Assembly: GCA_003116975.1 (NCBI GenBank)
Contig: BGKB01000081.1
Location: 90,600-154,599 of the forward strand
DNA length: 64,000 nt
Direction of reading: 5' to 3'
DNA from: Aurantiochytrium sp. KH105
Lineage: Eukaryota; Sar; Bigyra; Thraustochytrida; Thraustochytriidae
Of the stretch, positions 10,191 through 19,397 are shown in pieces. A program made the translations under genes and the position numbers. Positions within the stretch are counted from its first letter, which is position 1; every line of letters begins with the position of its first letter. The notes under the pieces are model-generated. The model searched no databases and was not told the origin of the DNA. It saw nothing but the letters and a program-made list of their open reading frames with translations.

Positions 10191-10208
10191 TTTGAATTCG
10201 AATTCAAA
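10191..10208. repeat. 18-bp perfect palindrome
   Basis: TTTGAATTCGAATTCAAA reads the same on both strands. It is an A/T-rich island in G+C-rich sequence about 730 bp upstream of the kinase start. Related GAATTCAAATTCAAATTC occurs at about 35120 upstream of the histidine kinase. Confidence 0.8.
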
Positions 10209-10875
10209 CCCTCCCAGCAAAGCAGTCCTGCCGGCGCCCAAATCCCGCGCGACGTCGCGACGCGAGGCCGGGGCCGAGGGCGAGAACGCGCGCAAGCCCG
10301 AGACCTACAGCGTCAGCTGCAGCGGGCGAGCGTGCCTCGTGCAGCGAGCAGTTTGTAGCAGGAAGACCGATCGACCGATGGATCGACATTTGTAAAAAAG
10401 GTCCGCGGGATCGGACGAGGCCGGCCGGCAGCAGCAGCAGCAGTCGCGCAGGCCTCCCGAGCCCGCGTTCTGACCCGCCGCGAGCACGCAAAGTGAAGCA
10501 GCGCAGCTGCAGCAGGAAACCCGCCCTGACGGATCCACTTCGGCCCGCCGATGCCGGCGCTGCTCTGCGATGGCGCCGCGTCCTCCCTCGCGCGCGGGGC
10601 TAGGGGTCGGGTCGTGTCGTGTTGTGTCATGTCATTTTAGAGCCTTCCTTGCCTTGCCTCGCCTCGCCTCGCCGGGTCCCGATTCTGCGCCAGGATACCG
10701 CTGCGTGTCCGACCCGGCACGTGCGCGCACACACCGTGTAGTTTTGTAACTAGTTACCTGCAGTCGAGACGCAGTTCTGCGCAACGCTTTTCAGTAGCTG
10801 CTCGCAGGTCGAGCGATCGATCGATGGGATCGATCGAAGCAAATAAAGCGGACGCGGATCGCGCGGCGCTCGGCT

Positions 10876-10877
10876 GG

Positions 10878-10920
<43 letters not shown>
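10876..10920. repeat. (GGCA)11 microsatellite at the kinase start
   Basis: About eleven GGCA units end 17 bp before the kinase ATG, so the repeat probably lies in the 5' UTR. Confidence 0.9.
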
Positions 10921-10936
10921 CGCGGCGGAGAAGAGG

Positions 10937-12280
10937 ATGCAGGAGGGAGACCGTAAACGCAAGGCCGGGGGCGGCAGCGAGGCCGGGCTGCCGGAGTTCA
11001 AGTTGCTGCGCAGAATTGGCCAGGGAACCTTTGCGCAGGTGTTCGAGGCCGTCGCGATCGACGACACGGAGGAGTTATCGTCAGCGTCGCGCGTGGCGCC
11101 AGGAACAGCTGGGGCCGGCGCTGGGGCTGCTATTGCTACTGATTATGCTATGGCTGCTGCCGCTGGTGCTGCTGCTGTGGCGGTGAGCGCAAATTATGAC
11201 CAAGCAGGGCCTGCAGAGAGCCCTCGTGGCACGAAAAAGCAAAAGGAGAACGACGGCGGCCATCAGGCCGAGACAGTGAACGAGAGCACGAATGATTCCA
11301 AGAAATGCGAGCCTCAAAAGGTGGCCATCAAGAGGATCCGGCAGGATGATGGGCGCGGGCCCGGCCACAGCGCCAAGACATTGACCCAACGCGAAGTGGA
11401 TACCCTGCGACGCATGGACCATCCCAACATCCTCAAGTTGTTAGGCGTCTTTGACAAACAAGGCCGTACGCATCTCGTGCTCCCACTCTGTAAATGGGAT
11501 CTCGAGGCCGTTCTCGCGGACCGCTCGGTCCAACTGACGCTCGCAGATGTCAAAACCTATGCGCAAGGCTTGCTGCGCGGCCTCGCGCACTGCCACGAGC
11601 GAGGCATTCTTCACCGCGATGTGAAACCCAACAATATCCTTGTAGGAAATGATGGGAACATCAAACTCTGTGATTTCGGCAGCGCCCGCGAAGTCCAAAC
11701 AGAGCCCGGGAAACTCACTCGTCAGGTGGTGACGCAAAACTACCGATCACCAGAGCTCATCTTTGGTCTTGACCCTTATGACACACAAATTGACGTCTGG
11801 GCTGCGGCATGTGTGATTGGCGAGATGCTGCGCCGCGATGTACTTTTCGACGGGCGCTCTGACATCGATCAGCTCTCCAAAATATTTGCAGTCATCGGTA
11901 CGCCGACAGAGAGCGAATGGCCAACGATGCGCTCCATGCCTTTTTACTTTCCGTTTCAAGTTGCATCTGCAAAGGGGCTGGCTTCAGTGCTTTTCATTCG
12001 TGAGGACTTGGCATTTGGCTCAACAGCGGACGAAGCCTTAGCCAAGCAACAGACTTTAGCCTTGATTGGCGGTATGCTCAAATTCGATCCGTCGCGTCGT
12101 ACGACGGCGCACGCTGCTGCACAAGATGTACTCTTCGAAAGCCCACCTTTACCAAGCCTCGTGAGCGGGTTTGCTCAACCCCAAACACTGGAAGGCGCTC
12201 ATGGCAGCAGCACCGGCGCCTTTCGCGTAAGCAGCGACGGATCCATGTCGAGCTCTTCGCTCTCTAGTTGGGGCGAGTGA
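10937..12280 (+). CDS. CDK7-like CMGC protein kinase
   Basis: A 447-residue Ser/Thr kinase. The Gly-rich loop is RRIGQGTFAQVFEA (25-38). The ATP lysine is in VAIKRI (Lys132). The catalytic loop HRDVKPNN has D227, K229 and N232, and the magnesium loop is DFG 246-248. The activation segment LTRQVVT carries Thr261, at the position phosphorylated in CDK7. SDIDQLSKIFAVIGTPTE (about 308-325) is close to the CDK7/Kin28 C-lobe signature. The family phosphorylates CDKs and the RNA polymerase II tail within TFIIH. Departures are SPE instead of APE (271-273), DFGSAR like GSK3, and a ~90-residue Ala/Gly- and Lys/Glu-rich insertion between the Gly-rich loop and VAIK. Part of that insertion (11183-11320, starting GTGAGC and ending AAAAG, 138 bp, phase 0) could be an unrecognised intron, although the acceptor is poor. 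Confidence 0.85.
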   Translation: MQEGDRKRKAGGGSEAGLPEFKLLRRIGQGTFAQVFEAVAIDDTEELSSASRVAPGTAGAGAGAAIATDYAMAAAAGAAAVAVSANYDQAGPAESPRGTKKQKENDGGHQAETVNESTNDSKKCEPQKVAIKRIRQDDGRGPGHSAKTLTQREVDTLRRMDHPNILKLLGVFDKQGRTHLVLPLCKWDLEAVLADRSVQLTLADVKTYAQGLLRGLAHCHERGILHRDVKPNNILVGNDGNIKLCDFGSAREVQTEPGKLTRQVVTQNYRSPELIFGLDPYDTQIDVWAAACVIGEMLRRDVLFDGRSDIDQLSKIFAVIGTPTESEWPTMRSMPFYFPFQVASAKGLASVLFIREDLAFGSTADEALAKQQTLALIGGMLKFDPSRRTTAHAAAQDVLFESPPLPSLVSGFAQPQTLEGAHGSSTGAFRVSSDGSMSSSSLSSWGE

Positions 12281-12605
12281 CCTTGGCTTCCTTGCCAGCG
12301 AGAGCTACTTTCCTTTCGTTTCTTGAACAATGAAGAATTGGTATGCCTATGTTACCAACCAGCGCGCAATGGAATGAACAAAAAAGAACTCCAGCACCTT
12401 TGCCCACCTTTAGCGCCATGGGCACAAGATCAAAAAAGGAGAGAGAGAGAGAGAGGAGGATGACTGCCTTCTTGTCGCTCATTGGTCATTTTGTGGGAAG
12501 CAAAAGTGTAAATGGAAAAAGCAAAAAAAGATGAGTTCGTGTAGGCACTACATTATTCTTTTCTTTTCTTTTTTCTGGTTCGTCAGATGTGACGACACAA
12601 AGTAC
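12281..12605. other. Convergent intergenic gap
   Basis: This is the shared 3' flank of the kinase and deacetylase genes. It contains an AG-rich tract (about 12437-12460) and T-rich stretches. Nothing else is visible, apart from the possible intron or extra exon of the deacetylase gene implied by its GTAAGT at the stop codon. Confidence 0.6.
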
Positions 12606-13829
12606 TTACACAAGTCCACTTTGATGCAGCTTGCCCAACAGCTTTTCGCGATCAACGCCATCGCGCGCCAGCAATTTCTCGATCTCCGCGAGAGCCTCCG
12701 ACTCTGTTGCGCTTAGCGCATCACCAAACCCAAGAATGCTCGCAACGCGGTCGATCACTGCTCGCTGACTCGGCTGAAGCGCCTGGTACGCCCACGCATT
12801 AGCCTCGACAAGGAATCCGTCCTCCGCCTTGGATTTATGGCCCGTAAGGGCTTCCACCACAGCGAGGCCGCAAAATGGACTGTATTCCTTCGAGTAGCCG
12901 CCCTCGTGCGCAAAGAGAATGCGGCCCTCGCACATGGTATTGGCGACCTCGATGATCTGGCGCGCCATGCCTCCAAAGGCCTCGCTCGTCAACATCATTC
13001 GTGCGAGGGGATCGCAAAAGGCACCATCATAGCCAGCGCTGACAAAGATGAAATCAGGATCAAACTTGCGCAACGCTGGAAGGACAGCTTGCGTCATGGC
13101 ATATTCGTAGGCACCAACGCCCGAGCCTGGAGGGAGGGGAATATTGATCGTGGTCTGACCAGCTTCGTCATCAATGATGGCGCCGCGACCAATGGGATAG
13201 TTGTTGTCCTGGTGCAGGCTGATAAAGAGAAAGTCTTGGTCGTCTTTTGCCGCAGTCTCCGTTCCGTTGCCGTGATGAATGTCAAAGTCCACGACAGCAA
13301 TGCGACGGTGCCCGAGGCGACGTGCGTGAAGCGCGCCAATGACAATATTATTGAAGATGCAGAACCCCATGCCCTGATCAGGCTCGGCGTGATGGCCTGG
13401 CGGACGCACAAGACAGTACGCATTACGCACCTTCTTGGCGTGAATGGCCTCGACAGCGGCGAGCACGCCGCCACAGGAGAGTATAGCGATACGCCAGCCT
13501 TCGTTACCGAGACGGGCCATTTCACCCGTGTCGCCGCCCCGTTCCCGCGCGCTAATGTCGGCGACCTTGTCCACATAGGCCTCGGTGTGAAAGTAGAGAA
13601 GCTCTTCGCGCTTCGCCTCACGTGCGCGAATCCGCGTTGTGTCATCAAGAGCGCCGCTCACCTCGAGCAGTGCATGCAGCCGGTGCTTGGTCTCTGCGGC
13701 CTCCCAATGCTCTCCTGGCTGGGTCCAGATATCAAAGCTCACGGACCCAGGCTCGTGCCAAAGGTACAGCTGCTCAAAGACGTATCCCGTCCCAGCGCTC
13801 CCGCCGTTCTCTCCGTCGCTCTGCGCCAT
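12606..13829 (-). CDS. Class II-type histone deacetylase family enzyme
   Basis: A 407-residue zinc-dependent deacetylase of the arginase/deacetylase fold. The active site appears complete. RPPGHH (142-147) carries the His146-His147 pair. DFDIHHGNGTE (181-191) gives the zinc ligands Asp183 and His185. SAGYDGAFCDPLARM gives the third ligand, Asp268. HEGGYS supplies the catalytic Tyr312. Tyr rather than His at that position, and the PDQGMGFCIFNNI stretch, place it nearer class IIb or acetoin-utilisation-like enzymes than class IIa. Substrate could be acetyl-lysine on histones or other proteins, or an acetylated small molecule such as a polyamine; the sequence does not decide. No targeting signal is evident. 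The TAA stop is embedded in TGTGTAAGTAC, a strong donor match, so a short 3' exon is possible. Confidence 0.9.
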   Translation of the reverse strand: MAQSDGENGGSAGTGYVFEQLYLWHEPGSVSFDIWTQPGEHWEAAETKHRLHALLEVSGALDDTTRIRAREAKREELLYFHTEAYVDKVADISARERGGDTGEMARLGNEGWRIAILSCGGVLAAVEAIHAKKVRNAYCLVRPPGHHAEPDQGMGFCIFNNIVIGALHARRLGHRRIAVVDFDIHHGNGTETAAKDDQDFLFISLHQDNNYPIGRGAIIDDEAGQTTINIPLPPGSGVGAYEYAMTQAVLPALRKFDPDFIFVSAGYDGAFCDPLARMMLTSEAFGGMARQIIEVANTMCEGRILFAHEGGYSKEYSPFCGLAVVEALTGHKSKAEDGFLVEANAWAYQALQPSQRAVIDRVASILGFGDALSATESEALAEIEKLLARDGVDREKLLGKLHQSGLV

Positions 13830-15259
13830 CTTGTTTCCGCTGCCAGCAGCCAGCAGACGTAGCCTAGAGGCAGAAAGAAGCCTGCAGCAGCGCGTGGCAA
13901 GTAAACCTCCAAACAGGCTCTTTCTGCGCTGCGTATACGCGTTCAGGGCGCGCGTGTCAGTGTCGCTGGGCGGCGGCGGCTTCCTCGCTCGTTTCGGGTC
14001 TGCTCGCCTTTTTCCCTGTCAAAAAAGGCTTCCTTGCACGCTCTTCATCATCACCTCGCACCAGCTATACTGCTGTCAAAACTGCCGCAGCCGGCCCTGC
14101 AATCAGGCAGCCACCCAGCTGCACCCCTGGCGGCTGGCCTGCTGGCTGGCTCCCGTCCTCTCGCCCCGCGCGCCGGCTCGCGCCCGCTCTCCTTTCTCCT
14201 TTCCATGCGCAGCGGCAGCCGCAGCCGCGTCGCCCCAAGCCATCCTCCTCCTCCCCCCCCCCCCCGACGCCCCGGCGCACACCCGTCCCTTCGCACACAT
14301 CCGTCCCCGCGCGCACTCCCTCCCTCCCCGCATCTGTCCCGCCGCCCGGTGACCGCAGGGTCCCCCGGTTCGACGCTTGGCTCGCCGTGCGGTGCTAGGC
14401 CCCGGCTACCGGGAACGCTACGGGGGGGGCGGGGGCGGGATAGGCCTGTTTGTAGGGGGCGCGATAGGGGCGGGGAAAGAGGCCTATCGGGGGCGCGCCG
14501 CGGCGCTGGCAACCATCCAGACGCCCAGGCAGGACACGGAGAGGCGCGGCTGCGAGGCGGCGAGGGCCGGGCAGACCCGATCGCGGCGAGGCCTCTGCGG
14601 CGGCCGGCGAGCCAGCCGAGCGGCCTTCCAGCCTTCCAGCCTTCGAGCCAGCCCGGCAGCCAGCCGAGCTTGTGGGGCTCTCGATACTGGGAGATTGCGC
14701 GCTTGTGGACCTCGAGTAGCTAGCTAGCTAGCTAGCTGGGCGGGTGGGCGAGCGAGCGGGCGGGCGAGGCTGGGCAGGAGGCCTAGGGCGAGCGCAAGGA
14801 GACCTTGCTGCGCGTGCGGAACATCGTCGACAGCGTCTTGCTGGTGCTGTTGTTGTTGTCGCGGAAGCGTCAGCGAGGGTCTTGCGCGAGCAAGTCCAGT
14901 TTCCGTGGTGCTCGTGCAATTCGCTTTGCATAGCGTTCGCTTTGCCTTGAAGCTGCCTGGAAACGTGCCTGATCGCGACAGCTAAGGGAAACCCGCGTGG
15001 TGCTCTTGGTTTGCTGTCACCCTTGCACGGCCTCGCGTCCCTGTACATCGGATTGTACATAAGTCGATATCACGTGACGCAAGCCAACGCAAGCCAAAAC
15101 AAGGCAACTCTTGTATTGTGAGCGCAGCGAAGAAGAGACGAGGAGCCAAGCTAAAGACGCAGGTGGATGCCATTCTGCTGTTAAAACCCATCATTAAAAA
15201 ACACAACAAGGAGAACGGAATTGCGTATTCACTTTGCGTGTAAATAGAACGACCCGTCG
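13830..15259. other. Divergent gene-free region, deacetylase to Pumilio
   Basis: No supported gene. The stretch holds a poly-C run (about 14255-14267), a G-rich stretch with many G3-G8 runs (about 14418-14490) that could form G-quadruplexes, and an AGCT repeat (14718-14738). A CACGTG palindrome lies at 15071-15076, about 185 bp upstream of the Pumilio ATG and in a less G+C-rich segment that is likely promoter or 5' UTR. Confidence 0.6.
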
Positions 15260-18200
15260 ATGGCGCACACTTCAAAAGAGGCGTTTTCGCAGAACTTTGC
15301 GCAGCGTACGAGCATCCTCGGCGCTGAGCATTCGAACGCAGACCCAAATGCTCTCCTAAGGTCAACTTCTGTACCTCTAGAGGCACACCATGCGGGACCG
15401 ATTTTGCCAGGACCTTCTGCAAGTACCAGTACGCGGGGCATTGGCGCGGACGACTTTCTCGGAGTCGATCGATCTGGAGCGCGCTCGGTGACGGGCGGCG
15501 GTCGTGGGCTGGGGGAGTCTGCAGCAGCCGCCGCGGCAGCCTCTGCTGCCGGCGACGCACCACAAAAGCCAGACAATGGCGCACCGTTGAGATCCAATGA
15601 TGGCGCCGCCCCGTCATTGTCGTCATCATCGACAACAACGGCAGCGACATTGTCTTCGCGACCAGTCGGTCAAGCGCTTGCTGTTGCTCAGCAGCAGCAG
15701 CAGCAGCAACAACAACAACAGGATAAATCACAGACGCAGCAGCAGCAACAACCACAACATCACCACCACTTCTCGTCATATGGTATGCCTGCTTCCGCGG
15801 CATCAATGTACCAGTATGTTCCTTCGCCAGCTATGCATCCCGTCAACATGGGCATGATGGGCATGACGCATCCCCCGAGTCCGGGTTTGTTCCCAGCATC
15901 GTTCGTCCATGCGACTCCAAGCCCGTATCTCGGCCCAGCGAATCTCAGTCCGTTTTTGGCAACACCCCAAATGCGTGCCTCATCGACAAGTGCGCAGTTC
16001 GACTTTTACCCAAGGCAAGGCCAGCATCAACATCAGCAAGGCGATGGCTTCATGGATGCATCAGCCCCTAGTCCTTCCCCGTCTCCTTTCATGCACCCAC
16101 TGCTTCCGCAGTCGCTTCTTGGAACACCGCCCTCTACGTCCATGCAAATTCACCAATTTCAGCAGCAGCAAGAGCTACAGCAGATGGCGGCCAGGCAGAA
16201 TCAAATGACCCATGGCCAGTCACGTCAGAATGGTGCGACGACAGGTCAAAATGCCCAGTATCAGCAGCAGCAGGCGATGCCGCCGCAATTGCTCATGCCC
16301 GACTTGCAACTCAATCAAGATGCCAACAATAATGGAGCGTACATGGCGCAGAGCCAGGGAGCGCAGCAAATGGATGACATGCAGGTTCCTTATCAGCAGC
16401 ATCCTCATATGCAGCAGCCGCACCAGCAGCAAATGCCGCCCATGATGCAGTACTCACCTGGATTTGGGCCGTCCGGCTACGCCATGTACGCGTATGCGCA
16501 GCCCGCGCCACCGCAGGCACAGTATTATGCCGCTTCTGGTTATGTAACATCCAGCCCAGGCATGATGCCTGGAGAAGTGATGTCCCCGATTGGCATGCCT
16601 TCCATTGCACAGCTGCCGCCTTCTGCAGCGCAAACCTCTCCAGCCCGTCAGACGAGTGCAAGATATCTTTCTTCCTCCTCAGGGTCTTCGCAGGGCGCCG
16701 GGAAGGGAGATGCACTCTCGGGAAGCGCGAATTCCCCCAAGGCCTCGGAGCGTTCTTCCGCATCTGGATCTGGCGCGGGTGCCGATCGCAAGCCTCCCAA
16801 GCTCTCTGTAGAAACGTCGGGCGGCAACCACGGACGAGGCGGAGGTGCAAATAGCGGCAAGCCTGGCAGCAGTAGCAGCAGCGGCGCCGGCGCCGGCGCT
16901 GGCGGAAACAGCAGCAGCCACAATAACAACAACAACGGCGGTGGCGTAGCTGATGGCTCTGCGGCCTCCAATCTTCTCGAGAAGCTTCATAGCAAATGTG
17001 GAGTTTCTCCTCGAAATGGCGGAAGCGGGCGTCAGCGTGATGGGCCAGGCGGCCGCGGCGCAGCGTCAGGCCGAGGTGGAGGCGCCGCAGGTGTCAAGCG
17101 AGACAAGAAGTCAGCCCCTGCCGTGGCAGACGTGGAGTGGGGTTTGCGCTCGATCCGCGGCCAAGTTGTCGAGTTCGCCAAGGACCAGCACGGCAGCCGC
17201 TTCCTGCAAACTCAATTGGACTCCACGACAGTGTCAGACGAGGATAAAGAGAACCTCGTCGCAGAGATCCTCCCCGACGCACAGCGACTGTGCGCTGATG
17301 TCTTTGGCAACTACACAATCCAGAAGCTGCTCACACATGGTGCGAGCACCCCTGCGCAGCAAGAGCAGCTCGTGAAGGAAGCCATTGAGAACCACATGGT
17401 GGAACACAGCAACGGTAGCTACTCGTGCCGCGTGATCCAGAAGATGATCGAGTGCATTTTCAGCGAGGATGGCGAAAAAGTCGCACGCTCGCTCAAGCCT
17501 GGAGAACCTGGATCGACTCTGTATTCTGTCGAGTATCAAGACCAGCTTTTGCGAGAGCTTGATGGACATGTAACTAAATGCGCGTGCTCGAACAATGCCA
17601 ACCACGTGCTTCAAAAGCTGCTCGAGTGCGTTCGCCCGCTGTCCCGCATCGACTTCATCTTTGACGCATTTAAGGGCAAGATGGTGGAGCTTTCAACGCA
17701 GGCGTACGCCTGCCGCGTGGCACAGCGCGCCATGGAGAACGCAGAGGACGACCGGCTCGAACCCTTGCTCGCGGAAATTATGGAGAACGTTGAGATCCTT
17801 ATTCAGGACTCCTTTGGCAACTATGTCACACAGCATATCATTCAGCATGGTGACCCTGAGTCCCATGATAGTTGCCTCAGTCGCCATCGCGCCGAACTCA
17901 TCTCCATTGTCAAGACCAACTTGCTGCGTTTCTCGCAGCACAAGTTCTCCAGTAATGTCGTCGAGCGCTGTCTCGAGTCAGGTAATCGTGAGGAGCGTCG
18001 TATGCTAATTGCGAAAATGCTTGGTCCAGCAGAGAGCGTCAAGACTTCAAATGCTACCTCCGCGCGGCAGCCTTCTAGCAACGCGCAATCTGGCGGTGGT
18101 AACGGGGCCACCAAGACTTTGCTTGAGGTGATGATGACCGATCAATTTGCCAATTATGTCATTCAAAAGGCGCTCGAGGTGGCCGAGCCCGACCAGCGTG

Positions 18201-18409
18201 AGCAAATTGTCATCGTCATACAGCGCAACGCCAACGCACTCAAACGTCTCACCTATGGTCGTCATATTCTCAACCGTCTTGAGCTGAACAACAAGTCTGG
18301 CGGCTCTCGTCGTGGCCGTCGCAACAACGGTAGCAATCGTGGTCACGCCCACGGCCATGGCGGCCACTCGCACGGTGGTGGCCACGGCAATGGGTCAGAC
18401 GGGCGGTAG
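15260..18409 (+). CDS. PUM: Pumilio-family (PUF) RNA-binding protein
   Basis: A 1049-residue protein with a Gln/Pro/Met-rich disordered N-terminal two-thirds (CAG tract near 15690-15720) and a C-terminal PUF domain at about residues 625-1010. The eight repeats are readable by their core helices: HGSRFLQ, FGNYTIQ, SYSCRVIQ, NNANHVLQ, YACRVAQ, FGNYVTQ, FSSNVVE and FANYVIQ. The base-contacting triplets from repeat 1 to 8 are SRQ, NYQ, CRQ, NHQ, CRQ, NYQ, SNE and NYQ. By the established PUF code, read from repeat 8 to 1, these specify UGUAUAUA, the canonical Pumilio element. The family represses or localises mRNAs through their 3' UTRs. A ~30-residue insertion separates repeats 3 and 4. The tail is Gly/His-rich. 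The start is the first ATG after a less G+C-rich leader. Confidence 0.95.
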   Translation: MAHTSKEAFSQNFAQRTSILGAEHSNADPNALLRSTSVPLEAHHAGPILPGPSASTSTRGIGADDFLGVDRSGARSVTGGGRGLGESAAAAAAASAAGDAPQKPDNGAPLRSNDGAAPSLSSSSTTTAATLSSRPVGQALAVAQQQQQQQQQQQDKSQTQQQQQPQHHHHFSSYGMPASAASMYQYVPSPAMHPVNMGMMGMTHPPSPGLFPASFVHATPSPYLGPANLSPFLATPQMRASSTSAQFDFYPRQGQHQHQQGDGFMDASAPSPSPSPFMHPLLPQSLLGTPPSTSMQIHQFQQQQELQQMAARQNQMTHGQSRQNGATTGQNAQYQQQQAMPPQLLMPDLQLNQDANNNGAYMAQSQGAQQMDDMQVPYQQHPHMQQPHQQQMPPMMQYSPGFGPSGYAMYAYAQPAPPQAQYYAASGYVTSSPGMMPGEVMSPIGMPSIAQLPPSAAQTSPARQTSARYLSSSSGSSQGAGKGDALSGSANSPKASERSSASGSGAGADRKPPKLSVETSGGNHGRGGGANSGKPGSSSSSGAGAGAGGNSSSHNNNNNGGGVADGSAASNLLEKLHSKCGVSPRNGGSGRQRDGPGGRGAASGRGGGAAGVKRDKKSAPAVADVEWGLRSIRGQVVEFAKDQHGSRFLQTQLDSTTVSDEDKENLVAEILPDAQRLCADVFGNYTIQKLLTHGASTPAQQEQLVKEAIENHMVEHSNGSYSCRVIQKMIECIFSEDGEKVARSLKPGEPGSTLYSVEYQDQLLRELDGHVTKCACSNNANHVLQKLLECVRPLSRIDFIFDAFKGKMVELSTQAYACRVAQRAMENAEDDRLEPLLAEIMENVEILIQDSFGNYVTQHIIQHGDPESHDSCLSRHRAELISIVKTNLLRFSQHKFSSNVVERCLESGNREERRMLIAKMLGPAESVKTSNATSARQPSSNAQSGGGNGATKTLLEVMMTDQFANYVIQKALEVAEPDQREQIVIVIQRNANALKRLTYGRHILNRLELNNKSGGSRRGRRNNGSNRGHAHGHGGHSHGGGHGNGSDGR

Positions 18410-19397
18410 TTGATAGATATGTGTATTGCTGCTCGTTTTCGCGTCGCTTCCACAACTTATGCCTTTTATTGGAACATCAATCTAACTAACTTACAGTGAC
18501 CTATGGCGAATGTATTCCCCGGGCTGTCCCTTTGGCTTGTGTCTCTTTCTCTTCTTGATCAGAGATACAATCGGAATTGCTGTTATTTCTTCTTTCTTTC
18601 CTTCTTTCTTGCTTGCTTTTCTCAAAGCGGCCAGACGGACGTGAATCGAGGTCAACCTTGTCATGCAAATTCGACTTTACGACTCATTGATGTAATCTCT
18701 TTCCCCATTTCTTCGCATTCTTTCGACAAAGCAAATTTCGAATACTTGACTGGTATCATTTACGGCATTCTTGCAACACCTGGCCACAGACCGCAAGTTC
18801 AATGTTGTTTTCCCCAAGCAATTCTCGGCGCTGACTCCGTCTGCGATCATTCCCGGGACGCTGAAAGCTTCTCGCCTGTGGCGCCCCCTGCTGAGGGCCC
18901 ATGAGTCCTCTCTGACATGTGAGTACTCAGGGCGACTCCTTTAAAACTCCTAACGCAGGCCCGCCACAGGTCCGCTGCTTCGTGGGGACCACACTGGTAC
19001 CCGATGTGTCCCCGTCCTGGCATGATTTTCGTGGCCCACTTACGCGTCAAGACACTGGGGCCGACGCCGGTTGCCGGAAGAGTCTCAACGGCTATGTGTG
19101 CACAACCACAGAAGTCCCAAGTGGCGTTTTCGACTGAAAGCAACTACTGCTGCTAATACCAATGCCAATGCCATAGCGGTCTCTCCACCGTAGCGTGGTG
19201 GGGAGAGACGGGCGGCGCAGGCCTCAGGCCTTCAAGCCGCGCGCCACAGGCCTCAGGCCCTCGAGCCGCGCGCCACTGGCCTCAGGCCTTCAAGCCGCAC
19301 GCCAGAGTCACTGCTGCTGCACACGTGTGCAGTAGTAGTCGTGGCGAAGGAGGCGGCGGTGACTGATTGCAGGCAAAATAAAAGCTCTTCGAGGACG
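18410..19397. other. Gene-free region with unexplained structured block
   Basis: No supported gene. The first ~450 bp are A/T-richer 3' flank. From about 18870 to 19140 the sequence contains several short self-complementary words (for example GGGGAC...GTGTCCCC around 18984-19013), and open frames on both strands have no recognisable domain. Three 29-bp tandem units follow (19219-19305). The frame of the next gene is open upstream of its first ATG, so an upstream exon cannot be excluded. Confidence 0.5.
19219..19305. repeat. Three head-to-tail 29-bp repeats
   Basis: Units at 19219-19247, 19248-19276 and 19277-19305 each contain GGCCTCAGGCC followed by TTCAAGCCGC or a close variant. There are no spacers, so this is a minisatellite and not a CRISPR array. 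It ends 93 bp before the next gene's first ATG. Confidence 0.9.

Larger units (their letters stand above)
8254..10936. other. 2.7-kb gene-free divergent region rich in simple repeats
   Basis: No supported gene. CATAAAAG-like boxes facing left occur around 8343-8350 and 8459-8466 and may serve the 872-residue gene. The region carries a CT tract (8493-8530), a poly-C run (about 8866-8877), CAGG and GACC repeats (9928-10062), clustered GCANTGC words (9809-9843), an 18-bp EcoRI-containing palindrome (10191-10208) and the GGCA repeat next to the kinase start. Open frames of 200-280 codons here are compositional and share no recognisable domain. Confidence 0.6.

Noticed and set aside
18847-19143. 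Overlapping ~70-98-codon frames on both strands
   Set aside because: Neither has a domain or coding-like composition. The region is reported instead as an unexplained structured block.
19219-19305. CRISPR-like 29-bp repeats
   Set aside because: The units abut with no spacers and the genome is eukaryotic. It is a minisatellite.
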